From contig MU130241.1 of the NCBI GenBank assembly GCA_015039465.1, positions 1 to 64,000 on the forward strand: a DNA stretch of 64,000 bases, in the 5' to 3' direction. The notes under the pieces are model-generated. The model had not been told where the DNA came from. It did no database searches and saw only the letters and a program-made list of their open reading frames with translations. Shown here piece after piece: positions 11,584 to 22,866 of this stretch. The stretch is from Phlegmacium glaucopus (Eukaryota; Basidiomycota; Agaricomycetes; Agaricales; Cortinariaceae). The first letter of the stretch is position 1. The number at the start of each line of letters is the position of its first letter. Made by a program: the position numbers and the translations under genes.

Positions 11584-11823
11584 CGTTCCAGTCTTATTAC
11601 AGGTACCAACGTCATGTGCACTTCCAAATTAGTCAGAAAGAAACTCGAAAACATTGTTTAGCGCGTTGTCAGATTCCACCTCACTCTGTTTCTCACGAAA
11701 TTGACAATCAGATATTCATAAACACTTTTAGCAGATTTCTCAGGAAGTACATTTTTTATTCACTCACGGTGCAAGGCTAAAGACTCAGTAACAAGCCAAA
11801 TAAAACTGGAACATGCCACACGG
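11584..11823. promoter_or_regulatory. Palindrome spacer; shared upstream region of divergent gene copies
   Basis: These approximately 240 bp are unique sequence between the two inverted arms. Both flanking SFN-TM copies are transcribed outward, so the spacer plus inner arms form a bidirectional upstream region. No specific factor site was recognised; promoter function is inferred from position. Confidence 0.4.
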
Positions 11824-12606
11824 CACAACCCCAGCTTGAATCAGCACCCGATATAGGATGCCGCTAATCTGTATTATGTAACCGGAAGCGACTTACATAA
11901 CTTGCTCTTTCATAATTCTGTCCCCAATTCACTCAAGAACAGCCTTGACCTTTTTGGTTCAATGGATCTGAACCTGAGGTCAGATGCCACAACTCAACCT
12001 CTTGAATAGCTGGCCGCGGCAGGTATAATCACATTTGTTGTCTTAGCTGGGCTCCGGTTATGTTATTCGTCCTTCCTCCCTCAGCAACCATATAAATCTT
12101 TAATTGCCTATCAGTTCATCCCTCATCTGCATCTGCACTGTATTCTACGTCGTCACCGCTATCAATATGGTCAACTCAAACACTTCAGTGAAAGCAAATA
12201 TCGTCGAGGTACCTGCTGACCGGACTACGCCGCCAGATTCTCCGAACGATGAAATGCAGGACAATCGCCAAGCTCAGCAGATATACTACATCCAGAACTA
12301 TTATACAAACTCATTCAATAATCGCAACTTCCACATGCGAAACTGTGGTAACCATAACTGTTGGCTCTATCTGCTCTTCCCCATTAATTGCATTCTTACC
12401 AAGTGATCAGATCGACGTACTACGGTTATTGACTATGCGAGTAGCAATGAACTCCCATACCCACAACCTGATGAAGCATTAAGTGGCAAGTAGTAACCTA
12501 TACTATCTCTCGTATAAAATGTTAATGTCTTCTTCCATAAGGTCCCACACCTTCGACGAGGCCTGACTCGCACCCCATTCAGACAAACCCCAAAGATATT
12601 GCTGAT
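11824..12606. repeat. Right arm of near-identical inverted repeat
   Basis: This is the partner of 10803-11583. It starts at aaccccagcttgaatcagca and holds the upstream region and first exons of SFN-TM copy d. High identity in the core and lower identity distally suggest homogenisation by gene conversion around the palindrome centre. Confidence 0.9.
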
Positions 12607-13060
12607 GTGTCTCTGCCAACGAACTACCAGCCTCGCCTTGATCCAGCCAGATCTCCGCGACCGGTCACACCATCAGACTCCAGCGACTATAATGTGGAAC
12701 ATCTTGACCCTTCCTTGGCTCCTGTTCCAAGCATCCAATTATCAGGCAGTACCTTAGCAGACGTCCTTACTCCACGTGGTCATGATCAGCTTGTCCCATC
12801 GGATGTGTCGATCCCAAGGACCAAGTGTAGCATGAGTGATCCCCCGACGCGTTCGCTTTTCTTCGGTATTCGCAACTCTGAGCAACCTTCACCTTCCTCA
12901 CCAAATTCTAGTCTTGTGGTTCCTAACACTTCCAGGTCACATATATCGATCCCCGTGCACTACGTCATGCTATTTTCATCGGCCATTTTGTTTTGTCTAG
13001 TATTCTTCATCATAGCGTTGCATAAACGGGTATTGAAGGAATATATCAACTGGCTCTAAG
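12167..13060 (+). CDS. SFN-TM family protein (copy d), intact
   Basis: Function unknown. The start is the ATG at 12167 (MVNSNTSVKANIVEVPADR). The first exon ends in a motif reading YYTNSFNNRNFHMRNCGN. A short second exon (about 12410-12490, ELPYPQPDEALSG) and a long third exon from about 12545 follow. The third exon encodes a Pro/Ser/Asp-rich linker with PSTRPDSH, NYQPRLDPA and DPPTRSLFFG, then SRSHISIPVHYV, one hydrophobic helix (MLFSSAILFCLVFFIIAL), and the basic tail HKRVLKEYINWL. There is no evident signal peptide, so it is a tail-anchored or single-pass protein with a short C-terminal end. The exon 1-2 splice choice is uncertain. It lies in the palindrome's right arm, convergent with the MBL gene. 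Confidence 0.7.
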
Positions 13061-13149
13061 ACATTCATTCGTAGACCGAGACTCCACTTTACCCTTATAC
13101 TAGCGTTAGATGCCTCATACTACAATTATCACCAGCTAGCAAAATAAAA

Positions 13150-14382
13150 TCAAAGGTTGGAAATAGTTGTCGAACTTGGTGGGATCGCAACCAACTCCCA
13201 CACCGTGTCCTTCCCTTCTCCTCCAAGACATCTAACAAGTCCCTCGCCTTCTAATTTTTTCAAATGCAAATAAACGCTTTTAGTAGCAGGTAGCCACAGA
13301 TTCTCCGGATAGGATTTGTAAATATTCCGGACCAGATTCCATATCGTCCATTGTCGTCCACCCGCGTCCTGTGTCTCCGACTGGAGTTCAACAGGGACGG
13401 GCAACCGCAACACTTGCACGATCTGCGCTTCCCTCTCCAACCGATGCTTTATATAGGTAGCGATGGTCTCTTGACCGTTCATCAAAACTGCTCCATGTCC
13501 TGGATAGAGAATATCATATTCCGAGTTTACCTCAGTTTCCCTTTGGTTCTCCGGAAAAGGAGCTGACAAAGATGAAGTGGAAGGCAACGCCGAGGCAGAA
13601 CGCTTATACTGCAACATCTTACTCAAACTCGCCATATACGTCGCCAAATCCTCGAACACAGCCGTTCCATGACCCAATACTGTATCTGCAGTATACAGCG
13701 CCCGATCCAGTGGCAGATATAGGCAGATAGAATCGATCGTATGGCCAGGCGTATGAAGAACCTCCAACAACGTCGTTCCTTGGTCTACGAACATCTGCCC
13801 ATCGTATAAATTGTGGAAAACAGAATCATCAGGAGCAACGGTATACAACGCCTTATCCAGCGTTTTCTCGATGTCTGGAAGTAGGTTGTGAGAGCCATGG
13901 TGCTGTCCTGCCTTGATTTTACTATCGAAGGGATATTTGTGCAGCTTCGGACCTTGGTATTCGGCTTCTCTGTCGCGATTACGTCCAACCCATAAATTCT
14001 TGAGGAGAGACAAGACAGAAGGTAGCCCTCCAACGTGGTCGTGGTGCCAGTGCGAGATGATAATATCACTGACATCCGGAGCTGATGTGTTACTAGTGGC
14101 GGTGGAACCACCTTGAAGAGCCGAAGTGAGGATGGGAATATAAGAATCTGAACCCTCCGCACAGTCAACCATAATGTATGGCCTCTGTGATCCTACGAGG
14201 TAGGTGTTAGTTCCTAGTGATGATCTTTCAGCCTCAGAGTGTGCTAGTTGTCAAGGTAAGAGGCACCTTGGAGCGTGAATTTTCCTGGATTCTTGAAGGG
14301 AAAGCAATCAGAACTAGAAGTAGTCGTCACTGAGACGAAACCAACTCACCTGCCCCAGTACTCGAATGACATGATCGCTCAA
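13150..14382 (-). CDS. Metallo-beta-lactamase fold hydrolase, LACTB2-like
   Basis: Probable endoribonuclease or hydrolase of the LACTB2/MBLAC group, which uses two metal ions. Exons at about 14350-14382 (LSDHVIRVLGQ), 14267-14291 (NPGKFTLQ) and 13150-14213 (GTNTYLVGSQRPYIMVD onward) join in frame. Visible motifs are SHWHHDHVGG (HxHxDH ligands), LEVLHTPGHTIDSIC (further His ligand), ADTVLGHGTAVFEDL and YPGHGAVL. The C-terminus is a winged helix (IWNLVRNIYKSYPENLWLPA, then GEGLVRCLGGEGKDTVWE), as in LACTB2. The first coding exon containing the ATG was not identified and should lie upstream of 14390. Pseudogene copies lie at 1.3, 7.9, 30.0 and 35.2 kb; this is the only intact one. Confidence 0.85.
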
Positions 14383-14390
14383 CTATCAAA

Positions 14391-14877
14391 AATAATAAGA
14401 TCTCGTTTATGTGACCTTTAAGCGCTGGTGATTCACCCTCGTCACATCCTGTAAGTCTTGATGATTCTGTCGGATTCTACACGATTAAGGTTTTCAAGAG
14501 TAGCGTAATCAAAAGGTGAAAAGTAATTACTCAGAGGTCATTCCCGTGTTTCGTAATATCAAGCTGTTGTAGATGCCAATAGATGGTGGTAACAGAGGAA
14601 GGTTGCGAGCTGCCACATGTGATATGTTTTCCACAAAAGGATTACGATTGCGTAGCCGGTGGCGAGGCCTTGTAAATGTCCTGTCTGAGTTTAATAATAA
14701 CCGTCGCAGCAACAGCGCTCCCATGGAAAGAACATAGTCAGAGTCAATCACAAAAGACTACAATATTCTGATCGTGAGAAATACAGAAGGAACAAGGTAC
14801 AGAACAAAGTTAGATATACGCCAAAGTCAGATTCAAGTCGTAACCGAATTCTTTTTTTGCTGATACTGATTTATAAG
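14391..14877. other. Interval between MBL 5' end and CWC22 3' end
   Basis: It should contain the missing first MBL exon, the MBL promoter and the CWC22 3' untranslated region. A match to about 63900-63980 and to 35115-35180 shows that it is part of the duplicated segment. No other gene is seen. Confidence 0.45.
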
Positions 14878-17529
14878 TCATCGACGACGTTCATATCCTC
14901 GATCTCTCTCTCTCTCCCTATACCCACCACCTCCACCACCTCCACCACCTCCACCACCTCCACCACCACGCACGTCTTCGCTTCGCCTCGGACGCATGGG
15001 CGGAGCTGGTGACCTCGACCTCCTAAAATCCTGTCTCGACCTCATATGCGGAGGCGGAGATCTATCTCTTTGTCTTGGTCGAGAGTCGTCTCTCGCTCTT
15101 CCAGCCCTTGCTTTGGGGGTAGGAGACCTTGACCGACGACGAGGACGCGACGTTGAACCTCGCCGACGACCAGCAACGGAGTCGGCATCATCTTCAGAAG
15201 ATGATGATGATGAATCAGCAGAAGATGAGTCCGAATCTGAGGAAGATGAATCCGTGTCCGAATCCGAGGAAGATGATGAGTCCGCCTCGAGCATAGCTCG
15301 TCGTTGTTCCATAATCAACTTGGGTGCATTCTAGGTTGATAATGGTAATGAGTATCTTAAAATTTGACAAAACAGGAATTGCCAAGGAACACACCTTCAA
15401 ATACTCTCTCATTTCCTCCGTAATCGCTCCTAGCCCAATGCTCGTGAAGTAATTGATCGCAAACCTAGTATTCTTCGGCACATCCATCGGAAACATGCCT
15501 TCACATCCCCTTTTCACCTCAGGGTCCTTGAACCTCTCCGCGAGAGTCTTCAAACCCATTCCCTCCATCATCTCTTGCATCATGATCTTGACGAAAATAC
15601 GACTACTACTTGTCGTATCGTCTTCGTTGATTCTGACGCATTCAAACACCATCCAAGAAATGGAGTCGGTGGCGAAGAGATGTCCAAAGAATCGAGCTAT
15701 GTTTCGTAGACGATTGGTCTCGTATCGATGGATGGTAGTATAATACGTGTTGAACGCTGATTCAAAGGAATCGGTCCAGACCCTGTTGAGTTTACAGAAA
15801 CGCTCGCCAATAAGCCCGTAGAATGTGGAGTAGGAACGTTCTTGGGAACAACATTCAATTATCATGTTGACTAGCTCGATCTAGATGCAAGCGATTAGTT
15901 TATCGTTCACGCAACACAGCAAAGAAAAAGGGTGCTAACTTCTTGGCCTTCCTGTATCTGAATTTTAAGCAGTTTGTGCACAGCTTCTTCGTAGTTAAGA
16001 GCGTTCATGATTGTCAAATAGATGATACGGCGCAGATTAACCAAGTTCGTTTCCGTCCTGTCCTCGATACCTTCTTTCGTTTCTGCGACTGGAAAACGAC
16101 AAACGTGAGCCATATGAAAGGAGGTTCATAAAGAACAATTATTTACCTTCGTCGTCCTCTTCAGAATCCTCTTCCTCCGAACCGGATCCCGATTCATCAT
16201 CAGAATCTTCGCCGAGAATTTCAGCCTTGATGGACTTATACCTGTCCTCGTTTTCCAAGTATTGAGAATCAAACTTGAAGATATCTACCACCAAATAAAA
16301 GTCAGATCCTTCATAGTCCAGCGAAACACAGTAAAAATTCTCAAACTTACTTAAACTGTCCTGTACATCCAATTCCTCATCCAACTGAATTTGATGCGTA
16401 ATCTGCTCATCTTCCTCAACCAAATCCAAACCTTCGGGTAAAATCGGGTTATCCTTATATTTGTCTTTCCTCACTTGCATGAGGACCTCAATCATGTACT
16501 GGACTCTTTGACTGATTTTTCCCTCGTTCAAAACTGCACGGAACCGCTCGAAGACGGTCGCGTTGGCTTTGGGCGAGTTTTCTGAGAGGAAAGCTCCAAC
16601 TTCGCGTGTGAAACCAACAGCAATTTCAATGGAGTCATCTGTTGGCCGTTCAAGGAGAAGAACGAGAATTTGAAGTGCGACAACCTCATGTGCGACAGAT
16701 TGATTGACGAGATGGGCGAGAAAGGTGGTCGTGGATTGACAAACGATCTAACAGTGAAAAAGAATAAGAAATGAGCATGAAATTGAGTCAAAGAACACCG
16801 ACCTTGTTATTTCGCTTGAACGACTTCCTAAACTGACTTATAATCCTCGTCAACACCAACTCCCCAACTTGAGGCAACTTCGTATTGATAATAGCCACCA
16901 GCGCAGCAAACACAGGCGTAAAGGGCAAACTGGCAGCTTGAGCTTTCATGATACTCCGCGCAAACAACCCCCTCCCACGAATGAGGTTCTCAGAGAACAG
17001 CTCCGGTACAATCTGCTTGATATTGGTGATATTCACCCGATTGACGATACCCGTGATGGACTTGCGTAGAGCATCCCATGAGAGCCGTTGGTATTCCGCA
17101 CTCGTTTTATCAGCAGAAGCTGCCTCCTGCATAGCTCGTAAACGAGCGGGGGGGATATACATCCCCCCAGAACGTGTATTCAAGAGCTTGGCGAATTCAG
17201 CCCGTTGAGCCGTCTCTCTGTCTTTTTCTTTGAGCTTTTGGTCTTTCTCGTTCAACTCGGACTTTGAGAGTTCTATCGCTGCGACTCGAGCTTCGAGCTG
17301 GTGACTTTTCTTGAGATCTTTAGTGGAGCGAGAGTCGACATCGTGGGTAGCGTCAGGTGGAGACTTGGACCTGCGGCGACTGGAAGGTGGCGCTCCATCA
17401 ACTTCTGGTGAATGCGACTGTGACCTATTCAAAAAAAACTCAACATATTGTCCATGCCTGTACCCCAAGATATGCGACATACCTTTTCCTTTTATGGTGC
17501 GGTGTCTCTACTGTTGACGGTGAAGACAT
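14878..17529 (-). CDS. cwc22: Pre-mRNA-splicing factor CWC22
   Basis: Spliceosome component that recruits eIF4A3 for exon-junction-complex assembly. Seven exons join in frame to about 760 aa: ATG at 17529 (MSSPSTVETPHHKRKR), then about 16803-17424, 16351-16747, 16147-16284, 15940-16069, 15395-15890 and 14878-15330. The MIF4G domain includes RSGGMYIPPARLRAMQ, SWDALRKSITGIVNRVN and ENLIRGRGLFARSIMKAQ. An acidic linker (GEDSDDESGSGSEEEDSEED) precedes the MA3 domain (NLRRIIYLTIMNALNYEEA, NMIIECCSQERSYSTFYGLI, FGHLFATDSISWMVFE). The tail is Ser/Asp- then Arg/Ser-rich and ends in about 15 consecutive glycines from a (ccacct) microsatellite near 14929-14967. This is the complete source copy of the CWC22 relics at 6.7, 29.5, 34.7, 37.2 and 62.9 kb. 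Confidence 0.93.
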
Positions 17530-17848
17530 GGATGAGGGTAGGAAGGTGACTTGCTCAACATCAACTCACACAGCTTGCACTCTTGCTTGACTTTGTTTGG
17601 TTCTCAAGAAAAAGGTGGTTTTACATTCGTTACAGTTTGTACTACAACAACAACATTGCTGTTACAGTTACAGTCGTTTCATTCAGACAGAGTATTCAAG
17701 GTCAAGGTAATCAAAAAATTTCGTAGAAGATAGACGCCAGCGTCAACGATTTCTGCAGCCAATTCAGTGTCACAAAAAGTACTGTAAATACAATCAATGA
17801 GGACTTACCATACAGACACGAGAAGAGAGATAGATGGCGATGTTGCGC
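17530..17848. other. Intergenic: CWC22 promoter side and Argonaute 3' side
   Basis: About 320 bp lie between the CWC22 start codon and the Argonaute stop codon, both genes being on the minus strand. No further exon was recognised; short aac/ttg-type runs occur near 17640-17660. Confidence 0.4.
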
Positions 17849-20800
17849 CTACAAGAAATACATTCTGTTCCCCAAAATCCTATTAACGCTCATGAAGGCG
17901 CTGCGCCAGTTGTCCAAGTCGAACGATAATCCACCACTGCTGCTAGAGGCGGAATCGTCAAATTGAAGGCCATGTGCCTCAGGGCTCATGTGGAATACAC
18001 CCCGCGCGCAAACCAGCTGTAAACGATGAGAATGAATGACGGAATATCAAAATCAAAGGCTCACATCAGCATCTAGAACCGAGCAATCAATTTAGATACA
18101 ACTTATCATGACAATAGAATCTAGACTCACAATAAACAGGGGCGGGGATCGAGACAGATCGAGTGGCTTTAGCGTAGACGTGGCAGAGCGTGAAAGCAAG
18201 TTCTTGAATCCTGAAATGGAAACCCATCAATACAGCATTGGAAGGAGGGTTTGAATTTGCTTACTTTTGCTTATTGCCGTTGAAAATATCGTCGTGCAGG
18301 ACGATGTAGTGCGCCGAACGGGGAGCTAAACAAATTGCTTAGCGGGTGGTCAGTAGTAATATAGATAATGATGACCCACTTCCTTGAATCGCAGCGTGGC
18401 TCTGAAGATAAAAGTCGTTCCTCATAGGCCCAGTGACCTCGTCTTCGACAACTAAGCCAGGGTGGCAATTGCCCTTCTTGTCCCCTTCGCTATAAGACAA
18501 TTAGAATGTCGCACAATGTATATATATTTCCCAATTACTGACTTGTTGCGAGGAAAGAATACCGAATGGTGCCTAACGATTGGACCAATGCGTTCATCAC
18601 TATCCACACTCCAATCAAAAGAAACACGTTACCTTTTGCCTACAACAATAAATGTGACGAGGATGCTATAGTTTCGACCCGCAACGATGGTCTGGATCGC
18701 AGCTAAGAAAGGAGTCAATTTCTGAACGTGAATCATAGGTATCAATACGTACCTTTGATGGCTGCCAATTCGGCTGTAGCCACAGTGTTGTACTCTCCTT
18801 CTGATACTCCATCTCGGAAGAAGATCAACCGCTTCGGCGGCATCTTGTTGAACTCAATGAATCGACCAAGGGCTTTCTCCATCATACCCTGCAACGACTC
18901 AATAACCTCAACACGAGGCTGCTGAATTTCGGTGACGGCAGCGTATCTAGTAGCGCCTTGGTCGTAAGAAAAGACAATCCCCGTTACGGAAGGCTTTGCG
19001 ACGCCTGGCCCTGGATGACCAACATCGGCCCCTGGGTGGTTGTTAATAAAGGAAGAAGTCGCAATCATTGGAGTTAAAACTTACCAACGATCATAAAAGG
19101 TTCCTTTTGAAGGCCGGTCAAGACTCCCGATTCGCTTGAGGAATTACAACCGCCGAGACGGGCGTTTATCCTATACGTTCGGGTGTTGGGAAGAAACTGA
19201 TGGACAAGTAGTAGAAAACTCACTTTAACGCGACATTGTTCCAGTACTGGTTATTGGCAGCCATGAACTTCTCCAACCGGAGGCATTGAGTCATCACACC
19301 TGAAAAAAGAAACAAAATTTCAGATCCAACAGAGGGGTTAATTGAGCAAATTGACGTACCATATCTGACATCACCCCAATGCTTGACTGCGTTACGAATT
19401 GGCCCAGCGCTATTAGGCAAGATAACGATTAGAATAAACGCCTCTGGCTTCGCTCGACTCTGCACATTCTTGAGGAGTTTCGTCAGACTCTGAAAAAGAA
19501 GAGTTGGTATCAAACATAAAGTAGACTCGTGAAACTCTATACCTCTTCTGGTGAATTGGGATTGCCCCGTTCTATTGCGAGGGGGGGAACAGAAGGTCCT
19601 ATAGGGAGATCAGTATCTATTTACTTCACATTCGAAATCACCATACCCATGCCTATATGAATCAAGGTAAGAAAATCGGTTTACGGTACAGTAATCCGTA
19701 TGAAAAACTGACCTAACTGTTGGCAGCAAGCAGACAATGAACGAACTCTATCCTTGATGTCATCGATGGAGAGTTTATCCGCAACGAAATCGATCACGGC
19801 CCAGCTGTTGAACATTTTGGGTGAATTGAGTTGTTTTCCGAGTACGTTCCAGCCGCCGTCTCGTACATTCTGAATACGCGATCAGAAAAACACTCCTTAA
19901 GATCAGAAATTGGGAACTCACCGCGGTGCCGCCGACACCATAAAGGACACGAGGGACGTTGAGGCGCCTAGCTAACACTTGCAAGGGCTGCGTATCGATT
20001 TGCATGCCGGACTCAACGACGAATTCGGAACGATGGTATGCTTCAACCTAAGAAGCATATGATGAGATGTTGGGTTAATATAAAGTAGAGGCATTCGTAC
20101 GCTTTGGGTAATCTTTCTGAAGCGGTCTTGGGGCTTGATCTTTGCGAAGTCGACTACCTTGGCGGTAAGATACTCTGGTACCTTTCGTTTGTAGAGTTGA
20201 CCAGGAATAACCTGGCAGAGCTCAGCAGGAATGACGCTTGGGTGCGGGTTGTTTTTGCCAGAGATGTTGACACCAATTATATCCAAATATTGGATGCGAA
20301 TGTTGTGCGTTTCCTGGAAATGGCGCTTTAAAAAGGTTATCAGCAACAGAAAATGATTGAATAAATGGAGACAGAGAACATACCGCGACAGTGCTCTCCT
20401 GACCATCGTTCTTCGAAAAGATGAATTTCCCAGCGTGTTCAATAAGACCGCGGATTGTCTTCGTCCTTCGTCCGGACGACGCTGGGACGGAGATTCGAAC
20501 ATTATTGAGGAACCTCTCGAGTTGCTTGAATTTCGGGTCGCTTGAGGTCAGGTTGAGGGCACGGATGTCGGTCACCCCGAGGAAGGACAACGCAACGTTC
20601 CGCAGATCGCCAGACAAATACCTGGTAACCATAAGTGACAAGTCACAAGGGGTGAAGTGGAGACGTAAACGTACACTGCGGCAGTACAAGTATCAATAGT
20701 CAGAATCATCTTCTGGGGTGAAGGGCGAACGGAACTAGGAGGAATTAAATGAATATCCTTTGAGCCTGAGTAGAATTAGGTAACGTACTGGTATATTCCT

Positions 20801-21622
20801 CGCCAAAGTTCCAGCGCGCCCCCAATATCACGGATTTGAGACCTGTCGTTCGGAAAGTAGGCTCTTCCGTTATTGGTATTATGGCTTAAGTGAAAAATGT
20901 CAGTCCGCTGTGAAAACAAGGAGATAATAGTGACGCACAGATTGGGTCCCTGCCTTATAATCAACTGGAGAAGGTTGGTAGCAGTCAAGGCGCCCGTCGA
21001 TTGCTGTTGGTGATGTATCAATGGGTTGACGTCACTAGAAAGGGGGTTAGTGGATAAATGGAAAAGAGAAATATCTCTCTTGTACTTACCCTGGTTGGAT
21101 GGGCACGCCACTGGTCTGGCTGAATCGGATTTGAAAGGATCCTCTCGAATCTTGTGGTGCTTGAACGTTGGAGTTCAGGTTGATCGAGAACTTCAACGCG
21201 GTAAATGATTGTGCCTATTCAGCTAAAGGCGGGGACTTACCGTTTCGCCAGTGCCGCCGGCAAGAGGGAGAACCCTGCCAGGCGAGTAGGCAAGGGCACG
21301 GCCATCGTAGACCACTCGTGGATTGAACACGTTGGGGGCGACTACGTTTTGCAGGTGTTGTATAAACTGTATACGCCTGTCGCTGTTCTTCAATTCGGGG
21401 ATGAAAACTATACAAAGCGAGACATCAATCATTTATCAAATGACAGGGTAGTTGAGAACTTACCGACTATGTACCGAACAAGCCAGGAGCGATTAGGCGA
21501 TGTTATCAGATAGTACATCATACCGAAAGCTCACCATCATATTGATAGTATGATTTTGAGGGCAACCTGGTGATTGTGAACGAATTGGCATAAACCGTAG
21601 TTGCGACCGAGCCAAGCGACAT
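17849..21622 (-). CDS. Argonaute (QDE-2/AGO-like), catalytic residues present
   Basis: Small-RNA-guided endonuclease of RNA silencing. The start is the ATG at 21622 (MSLGSVATTVYANSFTIT, RLPSKSYYQYDV); the stop is at 17849 (NRILGNRMYFL). About 20 exons with short introns join in frame. The N domain reads NVFNPRVVYDGRALAYSPG and LPLAGGTGET. The PAZ domain lies around 20000-20330 (IQYLDIIGVN, CQVIPGQLYKRKVP). PIWI blocks read GADVGHPGPGVAKPSVTG (first catalytic Asp), QPRVEVIESLQ (Glu finger), RLIFFRDGVSEGEY (Asp) and APRSAHYIVLHDD (His), then YYADLVCARGVFHM. The DEDH tetrad is therefore visible and slicer activity is likely. Two in-frame splice solutions exist near codon 26. A 20-bp stem-loop lies just upstream of the ATG. 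The gene sits between CWC22 and an SFN-TM relic. Confidence 0.92.
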
Positions 21623-21668
21623 CGTGAACTTGAAGATTTGAGACAGAAAGTAAAGGGGGTTATGAAAT

Positions 21669-21735
21669 TTAACTTTCAACTTGCAATACTGGCGTTATTG
21701 CCAAACGAAATCAACTATTGCAAGTTGAAAGTTAA
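21669..21735 (-). promoter_or_regulatory. Perfect 20-bp stem-loop upstream of Argonaute start codon
   Basis: The arm ttaactttcaacttgcaata (21669-21688) is exactly complementary to 21716-21735, with a 27-nt loop. It ends 47 bp upstream of the Argonaute ATG, so it probably lies in the 5' untranslated region or core promoter. The dimensions resemble a small-RNA precursor or a structured leader; function is inferred only. Confidence 0.7.
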
Positions 21736-22134
21736 CGTTCAGAACAAAGAGCTGTGAGACCCTCGATTGAGCCTTTTGAACTCGAACCGACACCAAACTC
21801 ATACAATCAACACCTGACCCCAATGTTGAAAAAAGAAGTTACATGAATGCATGACCCTTCGCTCAAGCTTCATACTATGTGACCCGATTCAATCTTATCG
21901 CTCACGATCAATACCCTAACTCCGAGTCTAGCTAGGGCTCCCTGTGACTCAGAACATCGTTTTTCTGGGCTCTCCTCGCTTTCTTGAACTGTCTGATTTC
22001 AAACATATCTGGCTTGATGAACCAGCATCATTTATCGAAAACGTAGATTCGTGATGCAGGTGGAATCGGGGAACACAATAGTACGTCTTAATACTAGCCT
22101 CTGGATCCTGAGCTAGCAGCTGATATTCGGATAA
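21736..22134. other. Argonaute upstream region, no gene seen
   Basis: No exon or recognisable motif was found in either orientation. Presumably it holds distal promoter sequence. Confidence 0.35.
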
Positions 22135-22440
22135 TTACCGTTGAGGCCGCCTATAACTTAAAGGTCTCTTTCCCCAACACCGCAAAGCCGAGGCAAATTG
22201 ATGACGAGGAGAGACACTAGCCGCCGAGCCAATCCTCAAGAACAGCACGATGTGGTCTTCAGATATCGATCTACGTATCCTGAAAATGAGAGGAAACGCG
22301 AGACTAGAATTTGGCAGGGGAGGTGATTGGTCAGGGTTGCTCGGATAAATGTAGTCGTTGCGAATGTCCAAGGTGGAGGAAGCAAAACGAGTTGGAATAA
22401 CGCCTACTTTAGACCTGGCACTTGAACCTGGCAGATCCAT
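22135..22440 (-). pseudogene. SFN-TM family relic (copy e), last exon
   Basis: The minus-strand frame reads KVGVIPTRFAS, LDIRNDYIYPSNPDQSPPLP and NSSLAFPL, then SISEDHIVLFLRIGSAASVS. The order of Pro/Ser-rich linker, NSSL block, S-I-S-x-D-H-[IV]-V-L-F and hydrophobic stretch is that of the SFN-TM last exon. The membrane helix is cut by a frameshift. A sister relic of almost the same sequence lies at 50071-50330, so these two form a distinct subfamily. Confidence 0.6.
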
Positions 22441-22866
22441 GCAGCCAGTGCATGGAGTGCTTTGAAGGTATCATAATTACGCGGAGTAAGAAGATCTTAG
22501 GTGCATGAAAAGGCGAGTTGCGCATTCATTTGCAGAGGTACTCATGCTGATTTCCTTTGAAGGTGCCTGCTGGACGGCAGTATTAGTAGCTAGAGAGTAG
22601 AAATGGGGTAAAAATGAAACATTCGCGTCGGAAGGAAAGGTTTATGGATGGTCCGTTGAAGTATGGGAGGAAGCAGATATTCGGCATGTTTGTTCGAAGA
22701 TGGTGGACTATTTGAACTTCCCGGAAAACCCGGAAAACCCAAAAGACCCCAACAAAAACAGCATGAAATCCGAAATCTCGAAACCAGGGAGGGATATATG
22801 CAGTGCAACAAGATGTTGACTTAGAAATGAAATTTACTTGCAAATAATCAGAGACTGAATTCTACT

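Noticed and set aside
10803..12606. Inverted repeat as a pair of DNA-transposon terminal repeats
   Set aside because: The arms contain gene exons and a shared upstream region, there is no transposase between them, and the homology continues outward through MBL and CWC22, so this is an inverted duplication.
15215..15334. Acidic plus-strand frame opposite the CWC22 tail
   Set aside because: It is the antisense of Ser/Asp repeats in the CWC22 C-terminal exon.
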